The position numbers and the translations under genes were made by a program. Below are positions 16,857-27,219 of a DNA stretch of 64,000 nucleotides, one piece after another. Position 1 is the first letter of the stretch; the number at the start of each line of letters is the position of its first letter. Under the pieces are notes generated by a model. That model was not told where the DNA came from, ran no database searches, and was given only the letters and a program-made list of their open reading frames with translations. Origin of the DNA: MH13 sp040219355 (lineage in GTDB: Bacteria; Pseudomonadota; Alphaproteobacteria; Rhizobiales; MH13); assembly GCA_040219355.1 (NCBI GenBank), contig JAVJSN010000010.1, positions 372,001-436,000 on the forward strand. Direction: 5' to 3'.

Positions 16857-18113
16857 CTAAATCGCCTCACCTGACATCAATCGTGGTCGGTCTTTGGCAA
16901 TGCCGGCGGCTTCATCGATGAAATAGCGCTTGAGCTTCGGCAAACGGTCCACAACACCAAGCCCAAACGAGCGCGCCATACGCACGGGTGTCATATCGTT
17001 GGAAAACAGACGGTTCAAAATGTCGGTCACCACACCCATCTGCGCGGTGTCGAACCGTCGCCAACGCTGATAACGCTCCAAAACATCCGCCGAGCCAATA
17101 TCGAGGCCGAGACGGGCAGCGTCCACCACCGCCTCCGCCAATGCGGCCGTATCACGGAAGCCCAAGTTCAAACCTTGACCGGCAATTGGATGAATGCCGT
17201 GGGCTGAATCACCAGCCAGCGCCAAACGTGGCGCAATGAAAGACCGAGCGAGCTTCAACCCCAGCGGATAGGCAACACGTCGGCTTTCAAGTTTCAACTT
17301 GCCAAACTGCGCGCCAAACCGGCGCTCAAGCTCCAACATGAACGTAAACTCATCGCCCGCCACCAACGCATCGGCGGTCGCAGTTTTCTCCGTCCACACG
17401 ATTGACGAACGCTTGCCAGGCAAGGGCAGCGTTGCGAATGGGCCGGCAGGCAGAAAGTGTTCATAGGCTATGCCTTCATGGTCACGCTCATGGCTGACCG
17501 TGCAGACAATGCCCGACTGACCATACATCCAACCGACCGTGTCGATATCGGCAAGATCCCGCAGACGTGAGCGCACGCCATCGCAGGCAACAAGAAGTCG
17601 AGATGAGACCTGCCGTCCGTCGCCCAACGTAATGTCCACATGGCCAGCGCGGGCATGAAAATCGTCAACCGTCTGCGGCGCTTCAATGACCACACCCTCT
17701 TCCTGGCAGCGGGCGCGTAGGCTTTTCGTCATTGCGCCGTTGGGCACCATGTGGGCGAAAGGTTCGCCGTCCTTTGTCTCGCCATCAAAGGTTAAAAACA
17801 CAGGACGCACCGGATCGCGTGTCTCGCTGTCGGTGATGATCATTTGGTTGATCGGCTGAGCCTCCTCCGCCAAGCCCTGCCAGGCTCCCAACGTGGTCAT
17901 CATTGTGCGCGCCGCGCTGGCAATAGCGGACGCCCGCCCATCCTTATCGGCCTGTGCCGGTTCACGCAGATCCACCACCGCAACGCTTAGGTCATTGGCG
18001 CCAACCTTGATGGCCAAGGCCAGCGACAAGCCGACATAACCGCCGCCTGCAATCAGCACGTCAACGGTTTCAGGAACTTTGCAATGTTGGGCGCGCGTCA
18101 TTTGGGAAACCAT
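16857..18113 (-). CDS. UbiH/UbiF/Coq6-family FAD monooxygenase (ubiquinone ring hydroxylase)
   Basis: 418 aa. The N-terminal Rossmann motif AGGGYVGLSLA (residues 22-32) binds FAD, and the second FAD signature GDSAHGIHPIAGQGLNLG (about 296-313) is typical of the UbiH/VisC/Coq6 group. These enzymes hydroxylate the aromatic ring of ubiquinone precursors. Which ring position is used cannot be told, since alphaproteobacterial family members (UbiL, UbiM, UbiH types) differ in specificity. The start is ATG 18113 with only a weak ribosome site; an internal ATG four codons on is possible. It diverges from the tesB gene across about 100 bases. Confidence 0.88.
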   Translation of the reverse strand: MVSQMTRAQHCKVPETVDVLIAGGGYVGLSLALAIKVGANDLSVAVVDLREPAQADKDGRASAIASAARTMMTTLGAWQGLAEEAQPINQMIITDSETRDPVRPVFLTFDGETKDGEPFAHMVPNGAMTKSLRARCQEEGVVIEAPQTVDDFHARAGHVDITLGDGRQVSSRLLVACDGVRSRLRDLADIDTVGWMYGQSGIVCTVSHERDHEGIAYEHFLPAGPFATLPLPGKRSSIVWTEKTATADALVAGDEFTFMLELERRFGAQFGKLKLESRRVAYPLGLKLARSFIAPRLALAGDSAHGIHPIAGQGLNLGFRDTAALAEAVVDAARLGLDIGSADVLERYQRWRRFDTAQMGVVTDILNRLFSNDMTPVRMARSFGLGVVDRLPKLKRYFIDEAAGIAKDRPRLMSGEAI

Positions 18114-18215
18114 GATCTTGTTGTGGTGGCGCTAGCATGATCCAACGGGGACAAAAGACAAGCACGCACACTGTCTCACCTAGCCAATGGCTGGCGACAG
18201 AAAAGGATTGTTGCG

Positions 18216-19130
18216 ATGACAGCCAACAAGGGACATGCGTCCAAAGGCCTAGCCTCCATGCAGGCGCTGATGCGTGTGCTCGATCTGGAACCGTTGGAAC
18301 ACAATCTCTTTCGCGGCATCTCTCCGGATGCAGGCTGGCAACGCGTCTTTGGAGGCCAAGTGATTGGCCAAGCCCTGATGGCCGCCTGCAAGACCGTCGA
18401 CACCGATCGCCACCCGCATTCGCTGCACGGCTACTTTATGCGTCCCGGCGACCCAGCGATCCCCATCATCTACGAGGTGGATAGAATCCGTGATGGGCGC
18501 TCCTTCACCACACGGCGCATTGTGGCCATCCAACATGGCAAGGCGATCTTCTCCATGTCTTGCTCGTTTCATATCGCCGAAGAGGATGTGTTTGAGCATC
18601 ACAGCGCCATGCCAAGGGTCCCGCCACCAGAAGATTTGGCGGACGAATCCGATATGAAGGCAACCTTCATGCAAGTCGCGCCGGAACCGATCCGCAAATA
18701 CTGGGAACGTGAACGACCATTGGAGCTACGACCGACCAGCTTTGAGCACTATACGTCGGAACAACCGCAACCAGCTGAACAGCATGTTTGGCTGCGATCC
18801 ACCGCACCGGTACCCGCACCCTTCACTGACGACCCGAGGGTTCATGCCGCGATCCTCGCCTATGCTTCCGATATGACATTGTTGGACACGGCTCTCTTCC
18901 CCCATGGGCTGTCAATATTCTCGCGTGCCATACAGGCCGCCAGCCTTGACCATGCCATGTGGTTCCACCGGCCTTTCCGCATCGAAGACTGGCTGCTCTA
19001 CTCCCAAGATGCCCCATCCTCTCATGGCGCCAGGGGTTTTGCGCGCGGCGCGATTTACAACCGTGCCGGTGATTTGGTCGCCTCCACGGCGCAAGAAGGC
19101 CTGATTCGCCGGAATAAGCCCAAGGCTTAG
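18216..19130 (+). CDS. tesB: Acyl-CoA thioesterase II
   Basis: 304 aa, a double hot-dog thioesterase. The N-terminal half has GISPDAGWQRVFGGQVIGQAL and HSLHGYFMRPGDP; the C-terminal half has the family's YASDMTLLDTAL, containing the catalytic aspartate region, and SLDHAMWFHRPFRIEDWLLY. It hydrolyses medium- and long-chain acyl-CoA to free acid and CoA in the cytoplasm. The start at ATG 18216 has AAAGGA nine bases upstream. It is a single-gene unit, followed by the long glnK leader region. Confidence 0.94.
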   Translation: MTANKGHASKGLASMQALMRVLDLEPLEHNLFRGISPDAGWQRVFGGQVIGQALMAACKTVDTDRHPHSLHGYFMRPGDPAIPIIYEVDRIRDGRSFTTRRIVAIQHGKAIFSMSCSFHIAEEDVFEHHSAMPRVPPPEDLADESDMKATFMQVAPEPIRKYWERERPLELRPTSFEHYTSEQPQPAEQHVWLRSTAPVPAPFTDDPRVHAAILAYASDMTLLDTALFPHGLSIFSRAIQAASLDHAMWFHRPFRIEDWLLYSQDAPSSHGARGFARGAIYNRAGDLVASTAQEGLIRRNKPKA

Positions 19131-19188
19131 GCATTTCTACCATGCTGACACGGCCTTCAACGTTAGTGCCCAATAGTTAGGCAAAATG

Positions 19189-19206
19189 GTGCACTGCAAA
19201 CTGCAC
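19189..19206. promoter_or_regulatory. Candidate NtrC-type enhancer site upstream of glnK
   Basis: GTGCA and TGCAC are inverted around eight bases (CTGCAAAC). The site sits about 120 bp upstream of the sigma-54-like element, a normal distance for an NtrC enhancer. The arms differ in order from the classical GCAC-N-GTGC layout, so the match is only suggestive. Confidence 0.3.
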
Positions 19207-19292
19207 AATAAAAAGGCATGTCTTACCGATTCTTAAGACTCTTCGTCCGTCGCGTTGTAGGTCATCGATCCAAGAATCATTTTCTCTATAGA

Positions 19293-19321
19293 ATTCAGTG
19301 TTTTATGAGAAAAAACTGAAT
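19293..19321. promoter_or_regulatory. 12-bp-arm inverted repeat abutting the glnK promoter
   Basis: ATTCAGTGTTTT and AAAAAACTGAAT are inverted around ATGAG, with one mismatch in 12. The repeat ends two bases before the sigma-54-like element. It could be a protein-binding site or a hairpin in a transcript from further upstream. The rest of the 374-base gap (19131-19504) holds no gene that I can support. Confidence 0.45.
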
Positions 19322-19322
19322 C

Positions 19323-19338
19323 TGGCACGAAACTTGGA
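19323..19338 (+). promoter_or_regulatory. Sigma-54-like promoter of glnK-amtB
   Basis: TGGCACG-AAAC-TTGGA fits the sigma-54 consensus TGGCACG-N4-TTGCA with the -24 element intact and one mismatch in the -12 element (GG for GC). It implies a leader of about 155 bases before glnK. Nitrogen-limited, NtrC-dependent expression of glnK-amtB from sigma-54 promoters is well known in proteobacteria, which supports the call. Confidence 0.6.
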
Positions 19339-19504
19339 TGAATTGTGGCGTTCGCAAGGCAGCGGCGTATCAGCCCAGCCCTTGTGGCCCGGATCGTCCC
19401 CCCATGGTGTCATCCGGTTTTAGCTTGCGGACGGCGGGTGCTCATCACAGCAGCGCACATCGTTCGTGCAAGGCCAACGTGAAGAAGAATAGGACGACAC
19501 GCGT

Positions 19505-19843
19505 ATGAAAATCGTCATGGCCATTATTAAGCCGTTCAAGCTCGACGAAGTTCGCGACGCTCTCACCGCCATTGGCGTGCAGGGGCTGACCGTTACCGAA
19601 GTCAAAGGCTATGGCCGGCAAAAAGGCCACACAGAAATCTATCGCGGCACAGAATATGCCGTTTCTTTCCTGCCCAAGCTGAAGATCGAAGTCGCCGTTT
19701 CGAGTGACCTCATCGACAAGGTGGTCGAAGCCATCTCCTCGGCTGCCAAAACCGGCCAGATCGGCGATGGCAAGATCTTCGTCTATGGCCTCGACCAAGC
19801 AATCCGTATCCGCACCGGCGAGTCCGACGCGGCAGCGCTGTAA
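19505..19843 (+). CDS. glnK: PII signal-transduction protein GlnK
   Basis: 112 aa, full PII length. The T-loop is intact, including the uridylylation tyrosine Tyr51 (GTEYAVSFLPK), and the C-terminal GEKI-like segment reads GDGKIFVYGLDQAIRIRTGE. PII proteins sense 2-oxoglutarate, ATP/ADP and glutamine status and, as GlnK, bind AmtB to block ammonium uptake when nitrogen is plentiful. It lies 27 bases upstream of amtB, which is why GlnK is preferred over GlnB. Expression is probably from the sigma-54-like promoter upstream. Confidence 0.94.
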   Translation: MKIVMAIIKPFKLDEVRDALTAIGVQGLTVTEVKGYGRQKGHTEIYRGTEYAVSFLPKLKIEVAVSSDLIDKVVEAISSAAKTGQIGDGKIFVYGLDQAIRIRTGESDAAAL

Positions 19844-19870
19844 GTCTCTCCCCAAGCAAAGGGTATTTCT

Positions 19871-21244
<1,374 letters not shown>

Positions 21245-21289
21245 ACCTTACCGACTACTTCATAAGGCGGCCTTTGGGCCGCAGGAACT

Positions 21290-21320
21290 GGGCCCGGAGT
21301 TCACTCTCCGGGCCCTTTTT
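21290..21320 (+). terminator. Rho-independent terminator of glnK-amtB
   Basis: GGGCCCGGAG and CTCCGGGCCC form a perfect 10-bp stem with a six-base loop, followed by TTTTTG. A smaller hairpin, GCGGCC-TTTG-GGCCGC, lies just upstream near 21267-21282. Confidence 0.93.
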
Positions 21321-21438
21321 GTTGGCTATAGGCAAAAAGCGCATGTCAGCAGGTGGCAACTGACGGTGCTTGTCAGGGGGTCTGCGCTAAGGACCGCGTT
21401 CCATTTCCTCACAAACGTTAGAACGCCCAAAAGCACAC

Positions 21439-21744
21439 ATGACCAAACACATCATTGAAACGGTGACCTTCAAACTCAACGCAACGGTGACCGCAGAGCA
21501 ATTCATCAAAGCTGCGCAAGCCGCCAACGCCTTCATCGCGAGCCAGGATGGGTTCGTGGCAAGGCGCTTATCACACACCCCAGAGGGCGAGTGGATAGAA
21601 CATATCGAATGGGAAACGATGGAAGCGGCACAAAACGCCGCCCAAATGCTGGGCAAGGTTGAAGCAAACGGGCCGTTTCTGGCAGCCATCGATGGGCCAA
21701 GCGTTGTCATGCGGCACAGCACATTGGCCGTTTCGGTCGCCTGA
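21439..21744 (+). CDS. Small dimeric alpha/beta-barrel (ABM-like) protein
   Basis: 101 aa. The pattern of a first strand (HIIETVTFKLN), a helix (EQFIKAAQAANAFIASQ), a GFVARRL strand and an IEHIEWETMEAAQNA strand-helix fits the ferredoxin-like antibiotic biosynthesis monooxygenase/EthD-type fold. No active-site residue can be named, so function is unknown; a small oxygenase or a substrate-binding protein are possibilities. It is 11 bases before the DUF6194 gene and probably co-transcribed with it. Confidence 0.6.
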   Translation: MTKHIIETVTFKLNATVTAEQFIKAAQAANAFIASQDGFVARRLSHTPEGEWIEHIEWETMEAAQNAAQMLGKVEANGPFLAAIDGPSVVMRHSTLAVSVA

Positions 21745-21755
21745 AAGGAGCGCCC

Positions 21756-22220
21756 GTGGCCAAAGCCGCCATACTGATTGACCTGGCGCACGCCCACCTG
21801 AGCCAACACCTGCCCGGCGTTGTGCCGATTGAGGCCTGGGGTGAAACGTCCTATTTTTACAATCCAGGCGCCGCGCTGAAACGCGGCACCTATTTTGCCA
21901 CCATCAAGCAAAAGGATGGGGCCAACGACAAAGCATCCCACCTGGATCGTGCTGGAGTCTGGCGGCTCAACATCGGGGTTAAAAAGGCGACGTTTATCGC
22001 ACTGTTCGGCACCCCGCCTGCCCGCCCTGAAAAGGGCGGTATCATCGAAGGGCCGTGGGATTTTACCGTGCTCGACCAGCTCATGCCGCACCCGGTGTAC
22101 GGATGGATGGGCTGGGTGGCGGTTCTTTGCCCAAGCCAATCCATTTGGCAAACCTGCATACCCCTCATCGCCGATGCCCACGCGCGCGCCGCTGCAAACT
22201 TTGCCAAACGCACCGCCTAA
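21756..22220 (+). CDS. DUF6194-like conserved protein of unknown function
   Basis: 154 aa from GTG 21756, with an AAAGGAG site. Conserved-looking blocks are GVVPIEAWGETSYFYNPG, RGTYFATIKQKDG, HLDRAGVWRLNIG and HPVYGWMGWVAVLCPS, which I recognise as the DUF6194 pattern. It has no signal peptide or membrane helix and many aromatic residues. No biochemical role is known to me. It follows the ABM-like gene at a short spacing, suggesting a two-gene unit. Confidence 0.6.
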   Translation: MAKAAILIDLAHAHLSQHLPGVVPIEAWGETSYFYNPGAALKRGTYFATIKQKDGANDKASHLDRAGVWRLNIGVKKATFIALFGTPPARPEKGGIIEGPWDFTVLDQLMPHPVYGWMGWVAVLCPSQSIWQTCIPLIADAHARAAANFAKRTA

Positions 22221-22267
22221 CAATGCTGCCTCGGCCCAGCATCTGTTCCCGCCACCGGCTGGTAACC

Positions 22268-22283
22268 TTAAGCGAGGCTTAAC
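22268..22283. promoter_or_regulatory. CtrA-type site upstream of the aminotransferase-ftsK unit
   Basis: TTAAGCGAGGCTTAAC is an exact TTAA-N7-TTAAC match and also a palindrome (TTAAGC-GAG-GCTTAA). It lies about 100 bases before the aminotransferase start, in a 163-base gap. CtrA control of the unit that contains ftsK would be plausible; binding is inferred from sequence only. Confidence 0.5.
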
Positions 22284-22383
22284 CCTCCCGTGGCACAACA
22301 AGAGCCATGTATTGCGTAGCACCAACCCTTTGTGCGCTGTGGGTTAGGGTCAAGGCGAGTACCTTCTGTGGGGCGCGCCAGCC

Positions 22384-23577
22384 ATGATCACCCATCAAGA
22401 AATCGCACGTTTTGTTTATGAAACCGGCTCGCCGTTCAAACGGCTTGAAGCTCTGCTTGCACCCGTGCGCCCAAATCCAAATTTGACGCCCATCACCATG
22501 ACGGTGGGCGAGCCACGCCATGACCCACCATCAGGCGTGCTGCAGGCCCTGAGCGCTGCCCAAGCTGGCTTTGCCAAATACCCCGCCAGCAACGGTACGC
22601 CTGACCATAGGCGTGCAATCGCTGATTGGTTGATCCGCCGCTACGACTTGCCACGCGATCGCCTTGATACAGACGCGCACATATTACCACTTAACGGCTC
22701 TCGCGAAGGGCTGGTATTGGCCGCACGCACCGCCCGTGACATGCGCCATGATGTTGAACGGCCTGTGATCATCATGCAGAACCCGTTCTATCAGGCCTAT
22801 GCGGCCGGTGCGCTCATGGCCGACTGCGATGTGGTTCTGCTCGACGAAACCGACACGCGCGGGCAGGGTATTTCAGATGAGGTCTGGCAACGCACAGTGG
22901 CTGCTTACATTGCCTCGCCGACCAACCCACAGGGCCAGATACTCTCCCACAGCGATTGGCACGCCTGGATTGAGCTTGCGCGTTTGCACGGCTTCTACCT
23001 GTTTGCTGATGAATGTTACTCGGAGATCTACCGCCGCGACGCACCACCAGGTGTACTGGAAGTTGCTGCCCGCAGCGCTGGCGGCTTTCGCCATGTCGTC
23101 AGCTTCAATTCACTGTCCAAGCGCTCCAACTTGCCAGGACTTCGCACCGGGTTCACGGCAGGCGATGAGGCTTTCATGGCAGCCTTCATGCGGTTGCGCA
23201 CCATGGGCGGACCGCAAGTGCCTATCCCCTTGCAAGCTGCTGCCTCTTTGGCCTGGGGTGATGAGAACCATGTCATGGCGAGCCGCGCGCTTTACGCCAA
23301 AAAATGGGCTTTGGTTGAGAATGCTCTGAACGGGCATCTCAGTGAACCCACTCCTGATGCCGGTTTCTTTCTTTGGCTGAAGCTGCCGGCAGGCCTCAGC
23401 GATGTGGAAGCGGCCTTAGAGCTTTGGGAAAATCAAGCGCTGCGAACGATCCCTGGGTCCTATCTCGCCTATCCGACAACACCCACCACCTGCCAAGACC
23501 GTCTACGGCTGGCGCTGGTTGATGATGAACCCACAACAGCGCAGGCGCTCACCCGCCTTGCCACCTTGTTTGCGTAA
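22384..23577 (+). CDS. Class I/II aminotransferase, probable succinyldiaminopimelate aminotransferase (DapC type)
   Basis: 397 aa, fold-type I PLP enzyme. The substrate-binding region TVGEPRHDPP, the SPTNPQG loop, the DECYSEIY segment and the PLP lysine (Lys246 in SLSKRSNLPGLRTGF) are all present. The sequence and position directly before ftsK match the alphaproteobacterial DapC-like aminotransferases of lysine and diaminopimelate synthesis, but specificity among class I aminotransferases cannot be fixed by eye. The gene is 14 bases before ftsK and likely forms one unit with it. A CtrA-like site lies upstream. Confidence 0.82.
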   Translation: MITHQEIARFVYETGSPFKRLEALLAPVRPNPNLTPITMTVGEPRHDPPSGVLQALSAAQAGFAKYPASNGTPDHRRAIADWLIRRYDLPRDRLDTDAHILPLNGSREGLVLAARTARDMRHDVERPVIIMQNPFYQAYAAGALMADCDVVLLDETDTRGQGISDEVWQRTVAAYIASPTNPQGQILSHSDWHAWIELARLHGFYLFADECYSEIYRRDAPPGVLEVAARSAGGFRHVVSFNSLSKRSNLPGLRTGFTAGDEAFMAAFMRLRTMGGPQVPIPLQAAASLAWGDENHVMASRALYAKKWALVENALNGHLSEPTPDAGFFLWLKLPAGLSDVEAALELWENQALRTIPGSYLAYPTTPTTCQDRLRLALVDDEPTTAQALTRLATLFA

Positions 23578-23591
23578 GAACGGAAACCACC

Positions 23592-26360
23592 ATGCCGACC
23601 AGACCTATGCGGGCCACACGGACTTTTGATACGCCCCTGCTCGATACGAGCCTGATCAAGGCTATGATGCGCCGCCAGGCCGCGACGCTGTCTGGCTTGG
23701 CACTGATTGCCGTGGCAGCCTTGGCGGTGCTTGCGCTGGCCACATGGTCGGTGGCCGATCCAAGCCTCAGCCACGCAACATCGGCGCCCGTCACCAACAT
23801 GCTTGGTAGCCCAGGGGCAATCTTTGCAGATTTGATCATGCAGGTGCTTGGCTTAGGCACAGTCTTCCTGCTGGTTCCCGTCGTGATTTGGGGCTGGCAT
23901 CTGATGACCTATGGCGGTCTGGAAGCCAAACCGAGGCGCATTGCCTATGCCCTGGGCTTTTCTGCCGCTTGCTGCGCGCTGCTTGCGTTGCTGCCTCTTT
24001 CGGGCGCCTGGCCCTTGCCTATCGGTCTGGGCGGATTGATCGGAGACGCACTCATTGCCCTGCCCCATGGTTTGATACCGGTGCCGTTTGTTCCAAGTTT
24101 GTTGGTTGCAGCACTGGCAATTCCAGCAGCCATTTTCACGTTCCAACGCACCGCAGCGACTCCGGTTCTACCAACCCCACCATCGCCTGCCGATATGCGT
24201 ATCGAACCACGCCGCGTACACCGCGCCGACGGTGTGGAGGAGGACTATTGGGATGATGAAGACGAGGACTTCCCGGACGAAGACGGCCCCAATCGGGTTC
24301 AGCTTGCGATCGGCCATGCCACCCATCTTGGCTACTCAGGTCTCGCTGCGTTCAAACGTCTGCTGCCAGGCAGCCGCCGTGCCTACCCGCCAGTTCGCCC
24401 AGATCTGGGTACGTTGAACGCGCGATTGCGGGCCTCAGAAGAACCAGAATTTGCGCATGACGAGCCAATATATGCAGAAACCGCTTGGGATCAGCCGCAA
24501 TTGCAACCCATCGCGCCTGAACCCCAGATGGCGTATGCCCCGCAACCAATTGAGCCAGCGCCGACCCAGCAGGACGATTGGGCGCAGTTTGAACCGGCAC
24601 CACCGCATGAGGCCGCCATTCCAGTCGATATGCTGCCGATTGATAGTGAAAACCCAGCCGCGTGGGCTGATCAACCGCACCGAGCAGAACCCGTTTACGC
24701 GCCACAGCCCGCACCCACACGCGGACCTGCTGCTCGATCAAACGCGCGCGTCGCCGACATCGCCAAACCCAAGCCAGGCAAACGCGCAGCCCGCGAAGCC
24801 CAGCCCTCGCTGATCAACGACGGGGATAGCTTTGAACTGCCCGCTTTGCATTTGCTGACCAATGCGCCATCCACGGGTCAAAAGGCTCTGTCTCCGCAGG
24901 CCTTAGAACGCAACGCAGGTTTGCTGGAAGGGGTGCTCGAAGATTTCCGTGTCACCGGCGAAGTGATCAACGTCTGCCCGGGACCGGTGGTCACGCTCTA
25001 TGAGTTTGAGCCTGCACCAGGCGTGAAGTCAGCCCGCGTCATCGGCTTGGCCGATGATATCGCGCGCTCTATGAGCGCCATTTCAGCTCGTGTTGCCGTG
25101 ATCCCAGGGCGTAACGCCATCGGTATCGAGTTGCCCAACAACACTCGTGAAACGGTTTATCTGTCGGAAATTCTCGCCTCGCAGAACTTTGAAAAGGCTA
25201 AGGGCAATCTGCCGCTCGCCATGGGCAAAACGATTGGCGGCGAACCGGTGATTGCCGATCTGGCGCGGATGCCCCACTTGCTGGTCGCTGGCACCACCGG
25301 TTCAGGTAAATCGGTGGCGATCAACACCATGATCCTGTCGATCCTCTATCGCTGGACGCCGGAGGAATGCCGCCTGATCCTGATCGATCCAAAGATGTTG
25401 GAACTGTCGGTCTATGATGGCATTCCACATCTTCTGACACCTGTTGTGACCGACCCCGGCAAGGCCGTGGTCGCGTTGAAATGGGCCGTCAAGGAGATGG
25501 AAGACCGCTACCGCAAAATGTCTAAGCTCGGTGTGCGCAACATCGACGGCTTCAACGCCCGCGTGAAAGAGGCGGAGAAAAAAGGCGAAATCATCAGCCG
25601 CACGGTTCAAACCGGCTTTGATGAGAACACCGGCGAAGCGGTCTATGAGCGCGAGGAGCTTTCCTACGAGCCAATGCCGATGCTGGTCATCGTGGTCGAT
25701 GAAATGGCCGACCTAATGATGGTCGCGGGCAAAGAAATTGAAGGGGCTATCCAGCGGCTGGCGCAGATGGCCCGCGCTGCCGGCATCCACATCATTATGG
25801 CCACCCAGCGACCCTCGGTCGATGTGATCACCGGCACGATCAAAGCCAATTTCCCGACCCGCTGCTCCTTCCAGGTCACCTCGAAGATCGATTCGCGCAC
25901 CATTCTTGGCGAACAGGGCGGCGAACAACTGCTTGGCCAAGGTGACATGCTCTTTATGGCCGGTGGAGGACGCATCCAGCGCGTCCATGGACCGTTCGTG
26001 TCCGACGAAGAGGTCGAGCTGGTTGTCGATCACCTCAAAACACAGGGCGCCCCTGAATATTTGCACACCATCACAGAAGAGATCGATGAAGAAGACGATC
26101 CCAACGCCGATCCAACGGAAAAATCGATCTCGCGATTGGAAAAGTCTGACGATCCCTACGAACAGGCGATTGCTGTCGTGATGCGCGACAAGAAAGCGTC
26201 CACCAGCTACATTCAGCGTCGATTGGGCATTGGTTACAACCGCGCCGCCTCACTGATCGAACGGATGGAAAAAGAGGGCCTGATCGGGCCTGCCAACCAT
26301 GCTGGAAAACGCGAAGTGTTGATGCAGCTGGGTGATGACGATGAACGCTTTGGTGACTGA
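23592..26360 (+). CDS. ftsK: DNA translocase FtsK
   Basis: 922 aa. Four membrane helices lie within residues 30-180, followed by an acidic and Pro/Gln-rich linker (about 180-440). The motor domain follows, with Walker A GTTGSGKS (about 567-574) and Walker B LVIVVDEMAD (about 697). The C-terminal winged-helix gamma domain (about 860-922: YIQRRLGIGYNRAASLIERME) reads polar DNA motifs. FtsK anchors at the division septum, pumps chromosome ends to the dif site and activates XerCD. It starts 14 bases after the aminotransferase gene. The length is normal for alphaproteobacteria, with a shorter linker than E. coli. Confidence 0.97.
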   Translation: MPTRPMRATRTFDTPLLDTSLIKAMMRRQAATLSGLALIAVAALAVLALATWSVADPSLSHATSAPVTNMLGSPGAIFADLIMQVLGLGTVFLLVPVVIWGWHLMTYGGLEAKPRRIAYALGFSAACCALLALLPLSGAWPLPIGLGGLIGDALIALPHGLIPVPFVPSLLVAALAIPAAIFTFQRTAATPVLPTPPSPADMRIEPRRVHRADGVEEDYWDDEDEDFPDEDGPNRVQLAIGHATHLGYSGLAAFKRLLPGSRRAYPPVRPDLGTLNARLRASEEPEFAHDEPIYAETAWDQPQLQPIAPEPQMAYAPQPIEPAPTQQDDWAQFEPAPPHEAAIPVDMLPIDSENPAAWADQPHRAEPVYAPQPAPTRGPAARSNARVADIAKPKPGKRAAREAQPSLINDGDSFELPALHLLTNAPSTGQKALSPQALERNAGLLEGVLEDFRVTGEVINVCPGPVVTLYEFEPAPGVKSARVIGLADDIARSMSAISARVAVIPGRNAIGIELPNNTRETVYLSEILASQNFEKAKGNLPLAMGKTIGGEPVIADLARMPHLLVAGTTGSGKSVAINTMILSILYRWTPEECRLILIDPKMLELSVYDGIPHLLTPVVTDPGKAVVALKWAVKEMEDRYRKMSKLGVRNIDGFNARVKEAEKKGEIISRTVQTGFDENTGEAVYEREELSYEPMPMLVIVVDEMADLMMVAGKEIEGAIQRLAQMARAAGIHIIMATQRPSVDVITGTIKANFPTRCSFQVTSKIDSRTILGEQGGEQLLGQGDMLFMAGGGRIQRVHGPFVSDEEVELVVDHLKTQGAPEYLHTITEEIDEEDDPNADPTEKSISRLEKSDDPYEQAIAVVMRDKKASTSYIQRRLGIGYNRAASLIERMEKEGLIGPANHAGKREVLMQLGDDDERFGD

Positions 26361-26490
26361 TGCGTAGGGCGATATCGGCGATTAACGCCGTGCTCAGCTG
26401 CGGTTAAGGTTGGCCTTGCCACACTCCGGTCGCAGTGATTCGCTTGTTCTGCGGCATCATCACTGATGGACCACCTTTAAGGATATGCCC

Positions 26491-27150
26491 GTGCCCGCCT
26501 TTTTGCCCCGCTTTACATCCAGGCTTGCCGTTCTTGCGACAACGGCTGCGCTGACATTCGGCACTTTGGCTGTGATGCCAGCAAGTGCCGTGAACACCTT
26601 TCCCGGCGCTTTGACCGAAGAAGATATTGGTGAGGTGGAGCGCCTTTCCGGCCACATCAATTCTCTGGAGACCATGCAAGGCCGGTTCATTCAGGTTGGC
26701 CCGACCGGCGAACGCACCGAAGGCTATTTCGTGCTGCATCGTCCAGGTCGCCTGCTGTTCCGCTACCTGCCGCCCTCCCGCCTGGAAATTGTTTCCGACG
26801 GTACCGGTCTTGTTGTTCGCGACGCTTCGGTTGGGACACACGATCTCTACCCGATCTCACAGACACCCTTGCGGTTCCTGCTTGAAGAGCGTGTTGACTT
26901 GGTCGGCGACGGCAATGTGCTTGATGTGTCCCAGTCTGAGGGCTCAATCACCGTTATGATGCAGGATGAAACACCCATTGGGCGCGGACGTATTGCCATC
27001 ACGGCAACGCAAGAACCGTTGGAAATTCAGCAATGGACTGTCACCGACCCACAAGGGTTTGAGACCACAGTCGCTCTGTTCGAGGTGGAATATGGTCGCC
27101 CGACAGACCCCAACTGGTTCTACATCGACCACTTCAATCGTGGTGAGTAG
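26491..27150 (+). CDS. lolA: Outer-membrane lipoprotein carrier protein LolA
   Basis: About 219 aa. The start is taken at GTG 26491, because AAGGA lies seven bases before it but only one base before the in-frame ATG 26485. A Sec signal ends near PASA (cleavage before VNTFPG). The mature part shows the LolA half-barrel pattern: INSLETMQGRFIQVGPTGERTEGYFVLHRPGRLLFRYLPPS, and a late FEVEYGRPTDPNWFYID. LolA ferries lipoproteins across the periplasm from LolCDE. It follows ftsK, as in many Hyphomicrobiales. A weak hairpin without a T-run (GGGCCGA/TCGGCCC, 27169-27195) lies after it. Confidence 0.88.
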   Translation: MPAFLPRFTSRLAVLATTAALTFGTLAVMPASAVNTFPGALTEEDIGEVERLSGHINSLETMQGRFIQVGPTGERTEGYFVLHRPGRLLFRYLPPSRLEIVSDGTGLVVRDASVGTHDLYPISQTPLRFLLEERVDLVGDGNVLDVSQSEGSITVMMQDETPIGRGRIAITATQEPLEIQQWTVTDPQGFETTVALFEVEYGRPTDPNWFYIDHFNRGE

Positions 27151-27219
27151 CGTAAATTAGAGGGGGATGGGCCGACGGCATTGCTTGCTCGGCCCTACGC
27201 GTCGGCTTATGCCTTCGCC

